Origin: Nitrobacteraceae bacterium AZCC 2146
GTDB taxonomy: Bacteria > Pseudomonadota > Alphaproteobacteria > Rhizobiales > Xanthobacteraceae
Direction: 5' to 3'
Length of the DNA stretch: 64,000 nucleotides
NCBI GenBank assembly: GCA_036924855.1
Contig: JBAGRP010000001.1
Coordinates: 3,596,001-3,660,000, forward strand
Below, in pieces: positions 35,977-44,942 of this stretch (the first letter of the stretch is position 1; each line of letters begins with the position of its first letter). Both the position numbers and the translations under genes were made by a program. The notes beneath the pieces are model-generated. The model saw only the letters and a list, made by a program, of their open reading frames with translations, was not told the origin of the DNA and made no database searches.

Positions 35977-36863
35977 TGCGGTACGTGCGCGTCGTCAGCA
36001 TCACGCTTCGCCTTGTCGTTCTCTGGCTCGACGAAAGCGACCTTCTGGCCAGTGGGTGTCTCGTAAGATTCGAGTTCGGCTGCGCCCAGCGCCCGGAAAC
36101 GCTCAAGATGAGGAACGATCTCCGCGATCGGCTGCGCAGCGAGTTCGCGCCGCTGGTCGTCGTCAAGGAAGACCCCGATGAAGGCTTGCAGGTTGCCCGG
36201 AAGCTTCTTCGCGGCTTCGATGTCGCCCTGCGCGGCGTCCAGGAGACGCTGCGCTTCGATGATCTCCGTCCGGACGGCGGAAATCGTTTTCGTCTTTGCG
36301 GCTGCGGCTTCCTGCTCGTGCTCCCAAGCTTTCTGAATTGACGCAGAGGGTCGGCAATTGCCGACTTCGATGCCTTGCCGCTGGGCGGCGATCCAGAGCC
36401 GATCTTGCTCCGATTCCGTCCAGTGTCCATCGAGAAACAGACCGCCGCCCCACGCATCTTTCGCTTTCGTGAGCATGGCGGCGACCGCTTTGTCAGTTAG
36501 GCCACCGTGAACCTCAAGGCGATTGCCCGTGTCGAGGATGCGCGCCCGGCCTGCGGTGACCCAGCAGCCATCCGGGCCGGTCGACGCCGAGTAACCGCGC
36601 ATTGCCCACCAGATGACGAGCGATTTGATCGCGTCTTCGGAGGACTTGCTGACATTGAGCGCGGCGGCGTTGGCACCGACAGATGCCGTTTTCGCGAGAT
36701 GTTCGACTTCGACGCCGATGGCGCTGGCGAGTGCCTGCGCAAGGACTGGGGCCCTTCCAGAAGGGCCCCAAGTCTGCACTGTCCTTCCGGAAGGATCGTA
36801 TTCGATCCACCCACCGTCAGTCGTCATGATGCGCGCCGTTGACGTCGGCTTGAATACGCGCAA
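35973..36863 (-). CDS. LPD7-domain protein (relaxase-associated type)
   Basis: About 296 residues from a TTG at 36863; ATG 36827 is also possible. GGLTDKAVAAMLTKAKDAWG, then WTESEQDRLWIAAQRQGIEV and a helical tail (AAAAKTKTISAVRTEIIEAQ) resemble the large polyvalent domain 7 found in the C-terminal half of MobA/TraA-type relaxases of rhizobia. The relaxase catalytic domain itself is absent. It may be a separate mobilisation accessory or a relic. The coding region near 36748-36794 holds strong palindromes. Confidence 0.6.
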   Translation of the reverse strand: MRVFKPTSTARIMTTDGGWIEYDPSGRTVQTWGPSGRAPVLAQALASAIGVEVEHLAKTASVGANAAALNVSKSSEDAIKSLVIWWAMRGYSASTGPDGCWVTAGRARILDTGNRLEVHGGLTDKAVAAMLTKAKDAWGGGLFLDGHWTESEQDRLWIAAQRQGIEVGNCRPSASIQKAWEHEQEAAAAKTKTISAVRTEIIEAQRLLDAAQGDIEAAKKLPGNLQAFIGVFLDDDQRRELAAQPIAEIVPHLERFRALGAAELESYETPTGQKVAFVEPENDKAKRDADDAHVPQ

Positions 36864-37113
36864 CCCACGTCGTCATACGGCGATAACGCAACGGCTACCG
36901 GAAGCCTTTCTTGAGGGGGTCCATGGGGGAGGATTCCTCCCCCGGCCAGCGGGCTTACTCAAGACTCCTTCAACCGGCGGAATAGGACAAGTCGATATGA
37001 AAGAGCGGCCACGATTTTTTGGCCTCTCGCGCTCGGCGAATCCGCCCGGGGATTGGACGACGGAAGATCGCGAAGGCGACGAGAACCGCAACGCCGTGTC
37101 AACAATTGGGGCT
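36840..37113. repeat. Duplicated block, copy 1
   Basis: The first 111 bases (36840-36950) match 38091-38203 closely and include GGGGGAGGATTCCTCCCCC (36925-36943, 9-bp dyad). The last 23 bases (37091-37113, containing CGTGTCAACAATTGGGGC) match 38311-38333 exactly. The middle has diverged. The block covers the start of the LPD7 gene and its upstream region, so it may include a promoter or transfer origin. Confidence 0.75.
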
Positions 37114-37160
37114 ATTCGCTGACAATTCGGGCTAGGCAGCGGTCCGTTTTAAGCATCTTT

Positions 37161-37652
37161 ATGATAAGTATCGCGTTTGCTGGCTGGCAAAACTTGGAGT
37201 TGGGCGACCCAATGCTTCCTGTAGCTTCCGCTTTTCGCGCTTTCGTGTGGTTCTTATGGCAGAGCTCCATCGTGGGCGGTTTGGGATCGCTCTTCTTCTG
37301 GGTTCCGTTCCTGTTGCTCGTCGCGGGTCTTTTTGGCGCTTGGAAAATCTCAGAAATCGAAAGAAAGCAGCTCTGGATTTTGCTCACTCTTCCGGCGATT
37401 TGGATCCTGGTAGGATTGCTGGGCGGATATTATTGGGTTGATTGGCAGCATGTGCCGATGCAGCGTTCCCCCCCGTGGGTCCAATTCATCGTAGGCTACG
37501 GCATCTTCGCCTTCCTGGTCGTCGGCCTGGCCACAATCATTTATCTAAAGGGTGCGCGCTGGTTTGCGTCCGTGTACTTCGTGATCAACCTCTATTTTAT
37601 GCTTACTATGACGTTTCTGGCCAGCATGGCAGTTACGGGCAATTGGCTCTAA
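37161..37652 (+). CDS. Hypothetical integral membrane protein
   Basis: 163 residues from ATG 37161 with about four membrane helices (AFVWFLWQSSIVGGLG.., FFWVPFLLLVAGLFGAW, LLTLPAIWILVGLLGGYY, FIVGYGIFAFLVVGLATIIY) and a last one near the end. No ribosome site is clear. It lies on the plus strand between two copies of a duplicated block, against the surrounding minus-strand genes. Family unknown. Confidence 0.6.
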   Translation: MISIAFAGWQNLELGDPMLPVASAFRAFVWFLWQSSIVGGLGSLFFWVPFLLLVAGLFGAWKISEIERKQLWILLTLPAIWILVGLLGGYYWVDWQHVPMQRSPPWVQFIVGYGIFAFLVVGLATIIYLKGARWFASVYFVINLYFMLTMTFLASMAVTGNWL

Positions 37653-38090
37653 GGCAGGCCATCAAATTCAGGAGGTGCACCGCTCATGTGGATCGCCGAT
37701 CCCATTCAGACCGCACATTAGCTAATGCCCCGAATGGCGCCTTTGCACATCGCGTCGTAGCTACGACGCAGAATATAGTGCCCGATCATCGCTCAACGGC
37801 GGCAACGGCGGCGTCCGGGGTGTGCATAGGACGGCGAGGCGGTGACGGCGGCACCGGTGGAAGGGATGCCGCGTCCGGGAGGGCTTTGATGATCGAGTCG
37901 CGACCGACGTCTGGGCCGATGCGGCCGCGGCAGTGAGTGCTGCGGATGTCGCGGGATCGAGACGGACGGACAGGATTGAAGGCATGCGACCCACTCAGTG
38001 AAACGACCTCACTGAGGATGAGTCCGCCGGCGCGAATTGAACAAGCCATGCTGTCCACCGCTACGTGTGAGCGAGACAAGCCATGGTGTG
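37653..38090. other. Intergenic stretch without a recognisable gene
   Basis: Open frames are short, GC-skewed and unlike proteins. On the minus strand just left of repeat copy 2 the sequence still resembles the first codons of the LPD7 gene with one inserted base, so this may be a decayed duplicate of its 5' end. Confidence 0.35.
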
Positions 38091-38333
38091 TGACGTGGGC
38101 TTGAACAACGCGCAACCCATGTCGTCATACGGTGACAACGTAAACGGCTGCGGGAAGCCGTTCTAGAGGGGGTCCATGGGGGAGGATTCCTCCCCCGGCC
38201 AGCTTGGGGTCAGGCGCGAAGCGTATGACACTATGGCTGGCTCTCTATCGATTTCGCGAAATCGTCGGGAAACTGCACGGCAAGCGATCACGAAGGGGCT
38301 GAGAATCGATACGCCGTGTCAACAATTGGGGCT
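38091..38333. repeat. Duplicated block, copy 2
   Basis: Partner of 36840-37113. The strong parts are 38091-38203, with the same G-rich dyad, and 38311-38333, identical over 23 bases. The copies lie about 1.25 kb apart in direct orientation, with the membrane-protein gene between. Confidence 0.75.
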
Positions 38334-38351
38334 TCACGCTGCCAATCTAGA

Positions 38352-38519
38352 TCAGGCGTCGCAACGCTGCGCGAGATGGCGCAACTGATCTTTGACATTC
38401 AAAATGGCATTGTCGCCGTCGAGTTTGCATGATCCTGCATGCTTCAGGTTGTCGATGATCGTCTCCAAATCGCGGAGGTACCTCGCGGCTTTGGAATGAA
38501 GTTTTTGTTGCTTGGTCAT
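38352..38519 (-). CDS. Small hypothetical protein
   Basis: 55 residues: MTKQQKLHSKAARYLRDLET, then IIDNLKHAGSCKLDGDNAIL and NVKDQLRHLAQRCDA. AAAAGGACG directly before the ATG is a good ribosome site. Helical, basic start. It lies 132 bases left of the gene starting at 38959 and may be part of the same minus-strand run. Function unknown. Confidence 0.55.
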   Translation of the reverse strand: MTKQQKLHSKAARYLRDLETIIDNLKHAGSCKLDGDNAILNVKDQLRHLAQRCDA

Positions 38520-38650
38520 CGTCCTTTTCCCTTCGCTCGCCTGTTCCAGTCATAGGTGTCGGCGGAGTACTTCGCCGACACCTTCAGTCATGCGGTCGTT
38601 ATTCAATGAAGGGTCGTGCCTGTTGGCACCGCGTTCCTACCTATCGATTT

Positions 38651-38959
38651 CTAGCAATACGCGCCTTCAACTGCTGAAACTCGATACGCTTCGAACTTCT
38701 CATCACCGAACTCTGCACTTGCAGCACCGACGGCAGCATCGAGCGAGAAAGCATTTCTAAACTCGAAATTCCTGCCGACGAATTTTAATAGGTAGATCGG
38801 CTCGGACGCGTTGAGCTTTGGAATGAAGGCATCCCCCACGAAGAACGATTGAAGCGCCCTCTCGCTATCGCAGGCCTCTCCACATAAATTCGTCCGAAGC
38901 GCAATTCCCCCGACCCAATAGCGATTATCGTCCGCCCAGATATGCCAATTTTGATACAT
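38651..38959 (-). CDS. Hypothetical protein
   Basis: 102 residues from ATG 38959, with GGAG eight bases upstream. MYQNWHIWADDNRYWVGGIA, then FVGDAFIPKLNASEPIYLLK. Short globular protein with no family recognised. It belongs to the run of minus-strand genes of element B. Confidence 0.6.
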   Translation of the reverse strand: MYQNWHIWADDNRYWVGGIALRTNLCGEACDSERALQSFFVGDAFIPKLNASEPIYLLKFVGRNFEFRNAFSLDAAVGAASAEFGDEKFEAYRVSAVEGAYC

Positions 38960-39031
38960 GTCGAATACTCCTCTTGGTTACACTAACGGCTTGCGCTCTT
39001 CGCCATCTTCGTTTTCTTCGCTTCCGGCTCT

Positions 39032-39595
39032 TCAGAACCATCCAAAATGCTGGCGATCCGACCAATCAATTATCGAGCACCCGATCGGCTTGTGAACGAA
39101 AGTCGTGAAACGTCCGTTATTTTCATCCTCGTAATCTTCGAAGTATACGGAGACTTCGGCGAGTTCCTCTTTCTTCACACGGAAGAAAATGATCTCGTTC
39201 GAGAAACCGCGGGGGCACACTTTCAAATACGAGTCTTCCGCTTCCGACGATTTTGTCAGCTCGGCCGCCTTGTCGATGACCGGCAATCGCTGTTTATCGG
39301 CTCTGCTTTCTGACATTGCGGTTTCATAGGCATCAAAAGCGGTGGAAGCTTTAGCAATCGCCTTCCTGGCGTCATCGGTCCGCCTTCGCGCGTCTGTGCC
39401 ATCCAATTTACGAAAATGCCAAAGTGCTTCGAAGTATCCTCCGATTTCGACCAAGTCCTGTCCCGAACTTGCTAATGCGGATATCAAGTACACGATTGGC
39501 TCATGCTTTTGCTTCATCGCATCCATCGCGAGGACTGCCCCGTTGTTCGTAGCATTAGTCGGCATGGCTAATTCCGCTTGATTTGTGTTGGTCAT
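39032..39595 (-). CDS. Hypothetical protein of element B
   Basis: 187 residues. A helical first half (YFEALWHFRKLDGTDARRRT, DDARKAIAKASTAFDAYETA) is followed by an acidic, aromatic end (EVSVYFEDYEDENNGRFTTF). Its start overlaps the stop of the upstream gene by four bases. Not recognised. Confidence 0.6.
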   Translation of the reverse strand: MTNTNQAELAMPTNATNNGAVLAMDAMKQKHEPIVYLISALASSGQDLVEIGGYFEALWHFRKLDGTDARRRTDDARKAIAKASTAFDAYETAMSESRADKQRLPVIDKAAELTKSSEAEDSYLKVCPRGFSNEIIFFRVKKEELAEVSVYFEDYEDENNGRFTTFVHKPIGCSIIDWSDRQHFGWF

Positions 39596-40026
39596 GCCGC
39601 AGCCTTTTCGATTGGTAAAACCACCGTGACGCGGATCTGGCGACGCATCGTTTCAACCGACTTTTCGGCCTGATCAGGCGAGATTTGAATGTCGATCTTC
39701 TCGGCATCGCGCGGGTACACATAACAGCGACCGTAACTCGCAAGACGCCATCCATCTTTCGTGCGGCACAAACGGACCTTGGAGCCGTTAACTTTGTACT
39801 TGTACGCTCCAGCCGATGGCCCAGACGAGCGGGCGGTCGCCATTGCGCCACGGCGATGAGTTGGCGCGAGAGACAGCTTCGACAAGCGGGCCTCGGCCTC
39901 TTCGGCGATGCGCGCGACATCGGCTGCGCTGTAAGTCCACGAAGTTGCGGTCCCGCGAATCTTGTCGATGTATTCCTTCATCGCAGGGATGTCGGTCACC
40001 GCGATTCCGCCGATACGTTTAGCCAT
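39592..40026 (-). CDS. Hypothetical protein of element B
   Basis: 144 residues. AAMATARS-type linker, then YKYKVNGSKVRLCRTKDGWR, LASYGRCYVYPRDAEKIDIQ and a basic helix. Coupled to the downstream gene by an ATGA overlap. Possibly a small nucleic-acid-binding protein by its charge; not recognised. Confidence 0.6.
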   Translation of the reverse strand: MAKRIGGIAVTDIPAMKEYIDKIRGTATSWTYSAADVARIAEEAEARLSKLSLAPTHRRGAMATARSSGPSAGAYKYKVNGSKVRLCRTKDGWRLASYGRCYVYPRDAEKIDIQISPDQAEKSVETMRRQIRVTVVLPIEKAAA

Positions 40027-40229
40027 CCAAACCTCCTTCTATTACTCGTCACTCATGACCGCATTGGCGCGGTCACACATAGGCTGAAGCATTTTATGAG
40101 TGACGCAAGAGCCTCCGCACAAGCGCAAAGGAAGTGACAGCCAAAATGCCAGTTTTTGTCTCGGAAATGTTCGTCGAAAGAATTTTTCGAGACGTAGGTT
40201 AGCGGCAGCTTTTTGGCCGCCGCCGGTCG

Positions 40230-40508
40230 TCACGAAGCGATAAGGGTCTCGGCCGCTGCCATCGCGGCGAGGAGCGACGACGACTCTTGCGTCGGTGTCA
40301 TCGGCCGATACATCTGCCGTGCCTGCGGCTTTCGATGACGCACAGGAATGTACCCGCGCCAACGAAAAAGCCCGTCGCCGCCACGAGAAATATTGGCGAA
40401 CCTCCCGTCGATCCGCGCCTCCCACATTTCGATTTCGCGGCCGGTCGATGAGATCGTAATCGTCAGCTTCCGCCAGCGGCAGGGGAATTGAGTAATTGTA
40501 GCTGTCAT
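40230..40508 (-). CDS. Hypothetical protein of element B
   Basis: 92 residues from ATG 40508: FPCRWRKLTITISSTGREIE, MWEARIDGRFANISRGGDGL, FRWRGYIPVRHRKPQARQMY. Trp/Arg-rich, likely beta-rich. An in-frame ATG at 40565 would add 19 residues. Not recognised. Confidence 0.5.
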   Translation of the reverse strand: MTATITQFPCRWRKLTITISSTGREIEMWEARIDGRFANISRGGDGLFRWRGYIPVRHRKPQARQMYRPMTPTQESSSLLAAMAAAETLIAS

Positions 40509-40759
40509 CTGCGAGGTCTTTTTGTTAGTTGCGACGGCGGCGACTGAAATGGAAAATATCGACACTGTCCAGCCCCCTCAAAAATGCGCAGAACGCTGCG
40601 AAATATGAGGCATAAGGATTCGCGTAGTAGCTGTAAGGATTCGACTTCGCAGGCGGAAGGACTCGTTGAAGGACCGCGAGGAGTCAAACGGCGACGACAA
40701 GGATTCGCCGATCGATGATATTTTTTCACGAACATCGATCACGATATCTCGATCGCGGG

Positions 40760-42628
40760 TCATGCTGCTGATGCACTGCGCATGAAGGAGGGCTTCCGCG
40801 GCGGAGGTGGGAGATGCGCAGCACGTGGCGGCGGCACATACTGCGGCCGTGGTGGTCGAACTATCGGCGGCGATGGCGTCCAAAGCCGCTCACGCACCGA
40901 CGGAGCCAGCGGCACGTCCGGGCGCGGGCCGTATTTGATCAAAGGCGGGGCGAACGGAATGATCTCGTCGTACTCGTCGTACTCCTCGTACTCGTCGTAC
41001 TGAGAAAGCTTATCCGTGCGCAATTTCTCGCGTGCGGCCTTGAGCTCGGCCTTTAACGTGGCCTGCAACGTGACCTGCGCGTCGTACAACAGACTGATGT
41101 TGGCTACGTCCCTGGACCATGCGTGACGACGGGTCGGCAAAAGCGTTTGCATACGGATTCGGAGCGCTTGTTCGAAGAACGCGAGTGGAGAGCCATCGGG
41201 AAGGTGAAGGCGCTCAAAGAGGCGCTTACGGCGTTTCTCTGTGAGCTTGGGAAGCTCAAGGAACAAGGTAGCGGGAATTATCGTAAGATTGTTAAAGATA
41301 GAGGAAGGGCTGCTGGCACGCTCGATGACATCGCGTGCAACGCCTTTCGCGGCGAGCTTGTTGAGGTAGTGCACGCGCCGACGCTCCAACGCCTCCAGAC
41401 CGCCGATTCCGTTAGCCGTGGACGGCTGTGGGGTGTAATTCCTGACGACGACGTAGGCTTCAGCCAACAGGCTCGACCGCGCCTGAGGCAGGGTCGTACA
41501 AAGGATTTGATTTTCGACGATTTCGGATTTCTGCTTCTCGCCGTCCTCGATCTTGCCAGCGGCGCAAGCCTCATCGCGCTCCTGCTTCTCGATCTCGGCC
41601 TTGATCTTTTCCTCGCGGGTCGCCCGCTGCACCCGCACGATTGCCTTAGCTTCCCGGTCGTATCGAGCCTTGTGGCCGGAATCCCGGAACGCCTTGCGCC
41701 AATCGGCAAATGGGCCGACCGGCCGGACAAGTTGTTTCTTATGCAAGGTGGTCGCGAGGAAGGCGGTCTGTTTGCTCGTTAAAGACAGGATTTCGCCGGG
41801 CTTGCAGACATACTTGATCAGCTCGGCAGGCTCTTCTAATCGGCCTTCGTCGTGGAAAAAGGAGGTTTCGAGTTGCGCGCGGCCGAACTCCAGCCAACCG
41901 TTCCACCTCTCGGTTCCGAAAGCCGCTTTCGGCTGGTAAACCACGTTGGCATGCAAATTGACGGTGCTTTCGGCGTCGAATGTCATCTCGATCGTTATCA
42001 GATGGATATCGACCGGAAACGTTTTGGGAGCGAGTTCAAGGAAGCGGCCAATCCTGGCATTGAACTCGTCGTAACGTTCCGGAAGCTCTTCAAGCGGAAA
42101 GCGAGCGCCTGAAGAGATGACGGCGTAGCGTGAGTATTTTCGAGCTTCCTTATTCTCTTGAAGAAACAGCCGAAATTCGGAGAGCTTGTCAGCTCGGTTC
42201 CGGCAAGCGACGGACGGGATGATGTTGCAGTTCCGGAAATTGCTCCCGGCGTCACGAACGGAGCCGGTGACGGTGCCAATCAGAACGACTTGGCTTTCCG
42301 ATTTCAAATACGGATTCCAACCGGCCTCTGCGAGCTTGCGCGCAATGATGAGGCTCTGCTGCTCGATTTCTTGATCGGCAAGCAGCCGTTCAACGAAGTC
42401 GATCGCGTTCGTGACAAAGCCTGCATTTCCGGAAATCAACGCGTCGTGCGACTTCGCATTTTCGTTAGCAGGGCGGGCTTTCGGCTTCGGTCGCTCCTGA
42501 ACGTCGTCGGCGAAAATGTCGAACTTCGCGTCGGCAGGAAGCTTGATCCCGAGCGGTCGCAGATGCCGATCATATGCGATGTCGTCGCGTCGGCGGGCGT
42601 TGACAGATTCAGGATTAGTAGCGACCAT
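40760..42628 (-). CDS. Large Rep-like protein (possible HUH replication initiator)
   Basis: 622 residues. FPVDIHLITIEMTFDAESTV and NLHANVVYQPK (about 228-232) look like strand 2 and a weak HUH motif (LHAN), and about 55 residues later PAELIKYVCKPGEIL fits the YxxK helix of rolling-circle initiators. A coiled, Lys/Glu-rich region (AIVRVQRATREEKIKAEIEK) and further helices follow. The end has an acidic repeat (QYDEYEEYDEYDE) and a Pro-rich tail. The ribosome site lies in a stem (42636-42705). It is the main gene of element B; a role in replication or mobilisation is inferred. Confidence 0.6.
   Translation of the reverse strand: MVATNPESVNARRRDDIAYDRHLRPLGIKLPADAKFDIFADDVQERPKPKARPANENAKSHDALISGNAGFVTNAIDFVERLLADQEIEQQSLIIARKLAEAGWNPYLKSESQVVLIGTVTGSVRDAGSNFRNCNIIPSVACRNRADKLSEFRLFLQENKEARKYSRYAVISSGARFPLEELPERYDEFNARIGRFLELAPKTFPVDIHLITIEMTFDAESTVNLHANVVYQPKAAFGTERWNGWLEFGRAQLETSFFHDEGRLEEPAELIKYVCKPGEILSLTSKQTAFLATTLHKKQLVRPVGPFADWRKAFRDSGHKARYDREAKAIVRVQRATREEKIKAEIEKQERDEACAAGKIEDGEKQKSEIVENQILCTTLPQARSSLLAEAYVVVRNYTPQPSTANGIGGLEALERRRVHYLNKLAAKGVARDVIERASSPSSIFNNLTIIPATLFLELPKLTEKRRKRLFERLHLPDGSPLAFFEQALRIRMQTLLPTRRHAWSRDVANISLLYDAQVTLQATLKAELKAAREKLRTDKLSQYDEYEEYDEYDEIIPFAPPLIKYGPRPDVPLAPSVRERLWTPSPPIVRPPRPQYVPPPRAAHLPPPPRKPSFMRSASAA
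40961..41001 (-). repeat. Short tandem repeat coding the Asp-Glu-Tyr tract
   Basis: Near-perfect nine-base units (TCGTACTCG and one variant) inside the Rep-like gene, giving DEYEEYDEYDE. Such a tract can change length by slippage in steps of three residues without a frameshift. Confidence 0.6.
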
Positions 42629-42635
42629 TAAAACA

Positions 42636-42705
42636 CCTCTGAGAGAACCCCCGAGAGCGGTTGCGAGCCGCGATGACCGGGGGTTTATCTTTTAATGCTC
42701 AGAGG
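42636..42705 (-). promoter_or_regulatory. Double stem in the leader that hides the rep ribosome site
   Basis: In the minus-strand mRNA an outer stem pairs CCTCTGAG with CTCAGAGG, and an inner stem pairs AACCCCCG with CGGGGGTT, with a GCGG/CCGC top. The outer 3' arm contains AGAGG, the ribosome site, eight bases before ATG 42628. Translation of the Rep-like gene is likely limited unless the stem opens. It could respond to a protein, small RNA or temperature; the trigger is unknown. Confidence 0.7.
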
Positions 42706-43104
42706 AATTCTCGCGCGGGTCAAACGTGTGACTCGCAGCCGACACCGACGACGCGCAGAAACACCAGCAATTCATTGGGAAATAAAGATTTCGGATGGAT
42801 CGTCGGCGGGATGACGGTCGCCGACATTAAATGACTCTCATCATTTTATGCAGCAGCGTCTTCCGGAATTCATGAAAGCCAGTGTTTGTATGGGTTTTCG
42901 ATGCTACGGCAGGATCGAACACGGTTTCCCTCGCCTTCCCGCCGACGATTCTCGCTCGGCACGGGGACGGGCCACGGGTCCCGCCCCCTGGCGCCTGCCG
43001 GCGCCACCTCGCTTCCGAATAGTCGGCGGGTCCCTGCGGCTCGGTGACTGGTCGTTCGGGCCGATCGCCCCGCGCAAGCGCGCGCCCAAGAGGGCGCTGC
43101 CGTA

Positions 43105-43120
43105 GAGCCCCTTGGGGCTC
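43105..43120 (-). terminator. GAGCCCC-TT-GGGGCTC hairpin
   Basis: Perfect 7-bp stem about 55 bases past the stop of the minus-strand integrase. It may end integrase transcription before the Rep-like gene. The remaining 42706-43174 sequence shows no supported gene. Confidence 0.4.
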
Positions 43121-43174
43121 GACGCAGGGACAATTCTAGACGGCCCTCGCGACCGTCAACCGTGTTCTCGCCGG

Positions 43175-44827
43175 TTAAATGCGCTTTCGCGGGAGATATG
43201 GCGAGATATCTACGCCGGGGAAACGAATTCTCCGGATCGCGCGGGTTTCCGCGGGCTTTAACGCCGACAAACCATAGACACCTTGGGCACCCTCGATCAG
43301 ATGACCCATGTAGCGGTCTTTGATGCGGTCAGGAATCTTTCCATCGACACAAGCATCGGCAAACGAATGGCGAAGGCTGTAGAACGAAGTCTTGCTGGCC
43401 TTTGCACCAGCTCGCTCGATGTCATTGTTCAGCCTTCGGCCAACATTGTTTGAGTAGTAACCGTGTTTGTCGGCCTTCAAGCGCGGAAAAAGACGCGATG
43501 ATTCCTCTTGAACTTTCCGCCTCTCATTCACGAATTCGATGAATCCGGCCGCAACGAGATCATCGTGGACAGGAATCTGCCGTCTCGCGGAAGCCGTTTT
43601 CAGCTTCAATAGTGTCGCAGTGTTTTCCGAAATCTTCTGCTCCTTTAAGGCCTGCTCGATCTCGTCTTCATCAAAAATCGTTAGCAGATCGACGTGCCAC
43701 CGGCCGTTATGCATGATGATGCGGCGAATCTCGATCTGGCACAATTCGTTGAGCCTTGCGCCGGTATACAAGGCCAGAATCGGAAGCCAATAGTCTGGGG
43801 TAGCGCGCGATCGCTTCTTGGCGACATAACGAAAATAGGCGTTGATCTGGTCAAGCGAAAAGGGACTCCGCGCCTCGTCTGCACGCTTGTTCCGGCGGCT
43901 GTCTCTCGTCCGGGCAGAAACGACTCCAATCGCCGGATGCGACGGAATCCAGTTATGGCGGAGACAATAGGTGAAGAGGGTTTTCACCGGAGTAAGATAG
44001 TCGTCGTTGACGGTTTTCTCGCTGATGATAGCGAACGGTTTCAGGCGTTTTGAATTTAACTTGATCGCGACTCTGAAATCGTCGGTTTTGAAACGATCCA
44101 GCGCTTTGACGGGCACCTGATCGAGAACGTCGCGATACTCTTCAAAATCCGCGCGGGTGTAGTCGCGCAGCGGTTTATCTCCGACCGTTGCGACGAAAAT
44201 GTCCAGGCGCGGTTTCAAAGTCGTCGCGTGCTTCGACTTGTCACCAAGCTCCTTGATCTTCGCTGCAATGTAGCCGTCGATTTTCGACGACATAGGGTCG
44301 GCCGACCATTGGTTTTTGTGCGCGTTCTGGACATCATCCCGCACCTTTGCGATCTCGTTCATGAGGTCGGCGCGCAGGTCGGCGATGGCGCTGGTGGAAG
44401 CCTTCGCGGTTGTCGCTTTGAGGGACGCAACGCGGTCATTGATCGCGCCGAGCCGTGCGCCGATATCCGGAAGCCGGTTCCGCAGATCAGATGTTATTTT
44501 ATACTCGCGCACGGCAGCCTGCAGGGCGTCGGCCTGCCGCCGTGTTGCGGCGATCGAACGCTCGCTCTCGACGAGCGCCATTGCGTCGTCAAGCATCCGT
44601 CGCAAGAGCGCACGGTCAGGCTGTTCCGGATCCTCTGCTTGCGCCCTCCGAACCGCTTCCGACCAGTCGTCCATAGCAATTGCCAGTCTCATTGCGCGTT
44701 TCCGAGCCTGCCGTCGATTGCTCGTTCGCAGACTCAATGAGATGTCATCTGACCCAGCGACCGCCTTTGAATCCAGCGAAAACGCGCGGCGAAACCACCA
44801 CACAGAACCACGCCGCCGCAGATACAT
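43175..44827 (-). CDS. Tyrosine integrase of element B
   Basis: 550 residues. The N-terminus MYLRRRGSVWWFRRAF plus SLRTSNRRQARKRAMRL is the DUF6538-type start of large integrases. The catalytic set is YTGARLNELCQ (Arg), SFYSLRHSFADAC (His-Arg), RYMGHL (His) and QGVYGL (Tyr). The frame is intact. The start lies 90 bases from the tRNA-Ser 3' fragment at 44917, the expected attachment site. It is not closely similar to the element A integrase. Confidence 0.92.
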   Translation of the reverse strand: MYLRRRGSVWWFRRAFSLDSKAVAGSDDISLSLRTSNRRQARKRAMRLAIAMDDWSEAVRRAQAEDPEQPDRALLRRMLDDAMALVESERSIAATRRQADALQAAVREYKITSDLRNRLPDIGARLGAINDRVASLKATTAKASTSAIADLRADLMNEIAKVRDDVQNAHKNQWSADPMSSKIDGYIAAKIKELGDKSKHATTLKPRLDIFVATVGDKPLRDYTRADFEEYRDVLDQVPVKALDRFKTDDFRVAIKLNSKRLKPFAIISEKTVNDDYLTPVKTLFTYCLRHNWIPSHPAIGVVSARTRDSRRNKRADEARSPFSLDQINAYFRYVAKKRSRATPDYWLPILALYTGARLNELCQIEIRRIIMHNGRWHVDLLTIFDEDEIEQALKEQKISENTATLLKLKTASARRQIPVHDDLVAAGFIEFVNERRKVQEESSRLFPRLKADKHGYYSNNVGRRLNNDIERAGAKASKTSFYSLRHSFADACVDGKIPDRIKDRYMGHLIEGAQGVYGLSALKPAETRAIRRIRFPGVDISPYLPRKRI

Positions 44828-44916
44828 TTTGGAGCCTCATTCTGTGTACCAGTTTGCTGTACCAGAATCAGGAATCAGAAACACATCTTACGTTAGCAAA
44901 ATCAATGACTTAGGTG

Positions 44917-44942
44917 TGGCGGAAGGGGTGGGATTCGAACCC
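44917..44942 (-). repeat. tRNA-Ser 3'-end fragment, attachment repeat copy 2
   Basis: Read on the minus strand the sequence is GGGTTCGAATCCCACC followed by CCTTCCGCCA: T-arm, acceptor strand and CCA of a tRNA-Ser. The D-arm, anticodon and 5' acceptor are missing, so this is a fragment made by integration. The first 18 bases equal 32484-32501. Confidence 0.85.
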
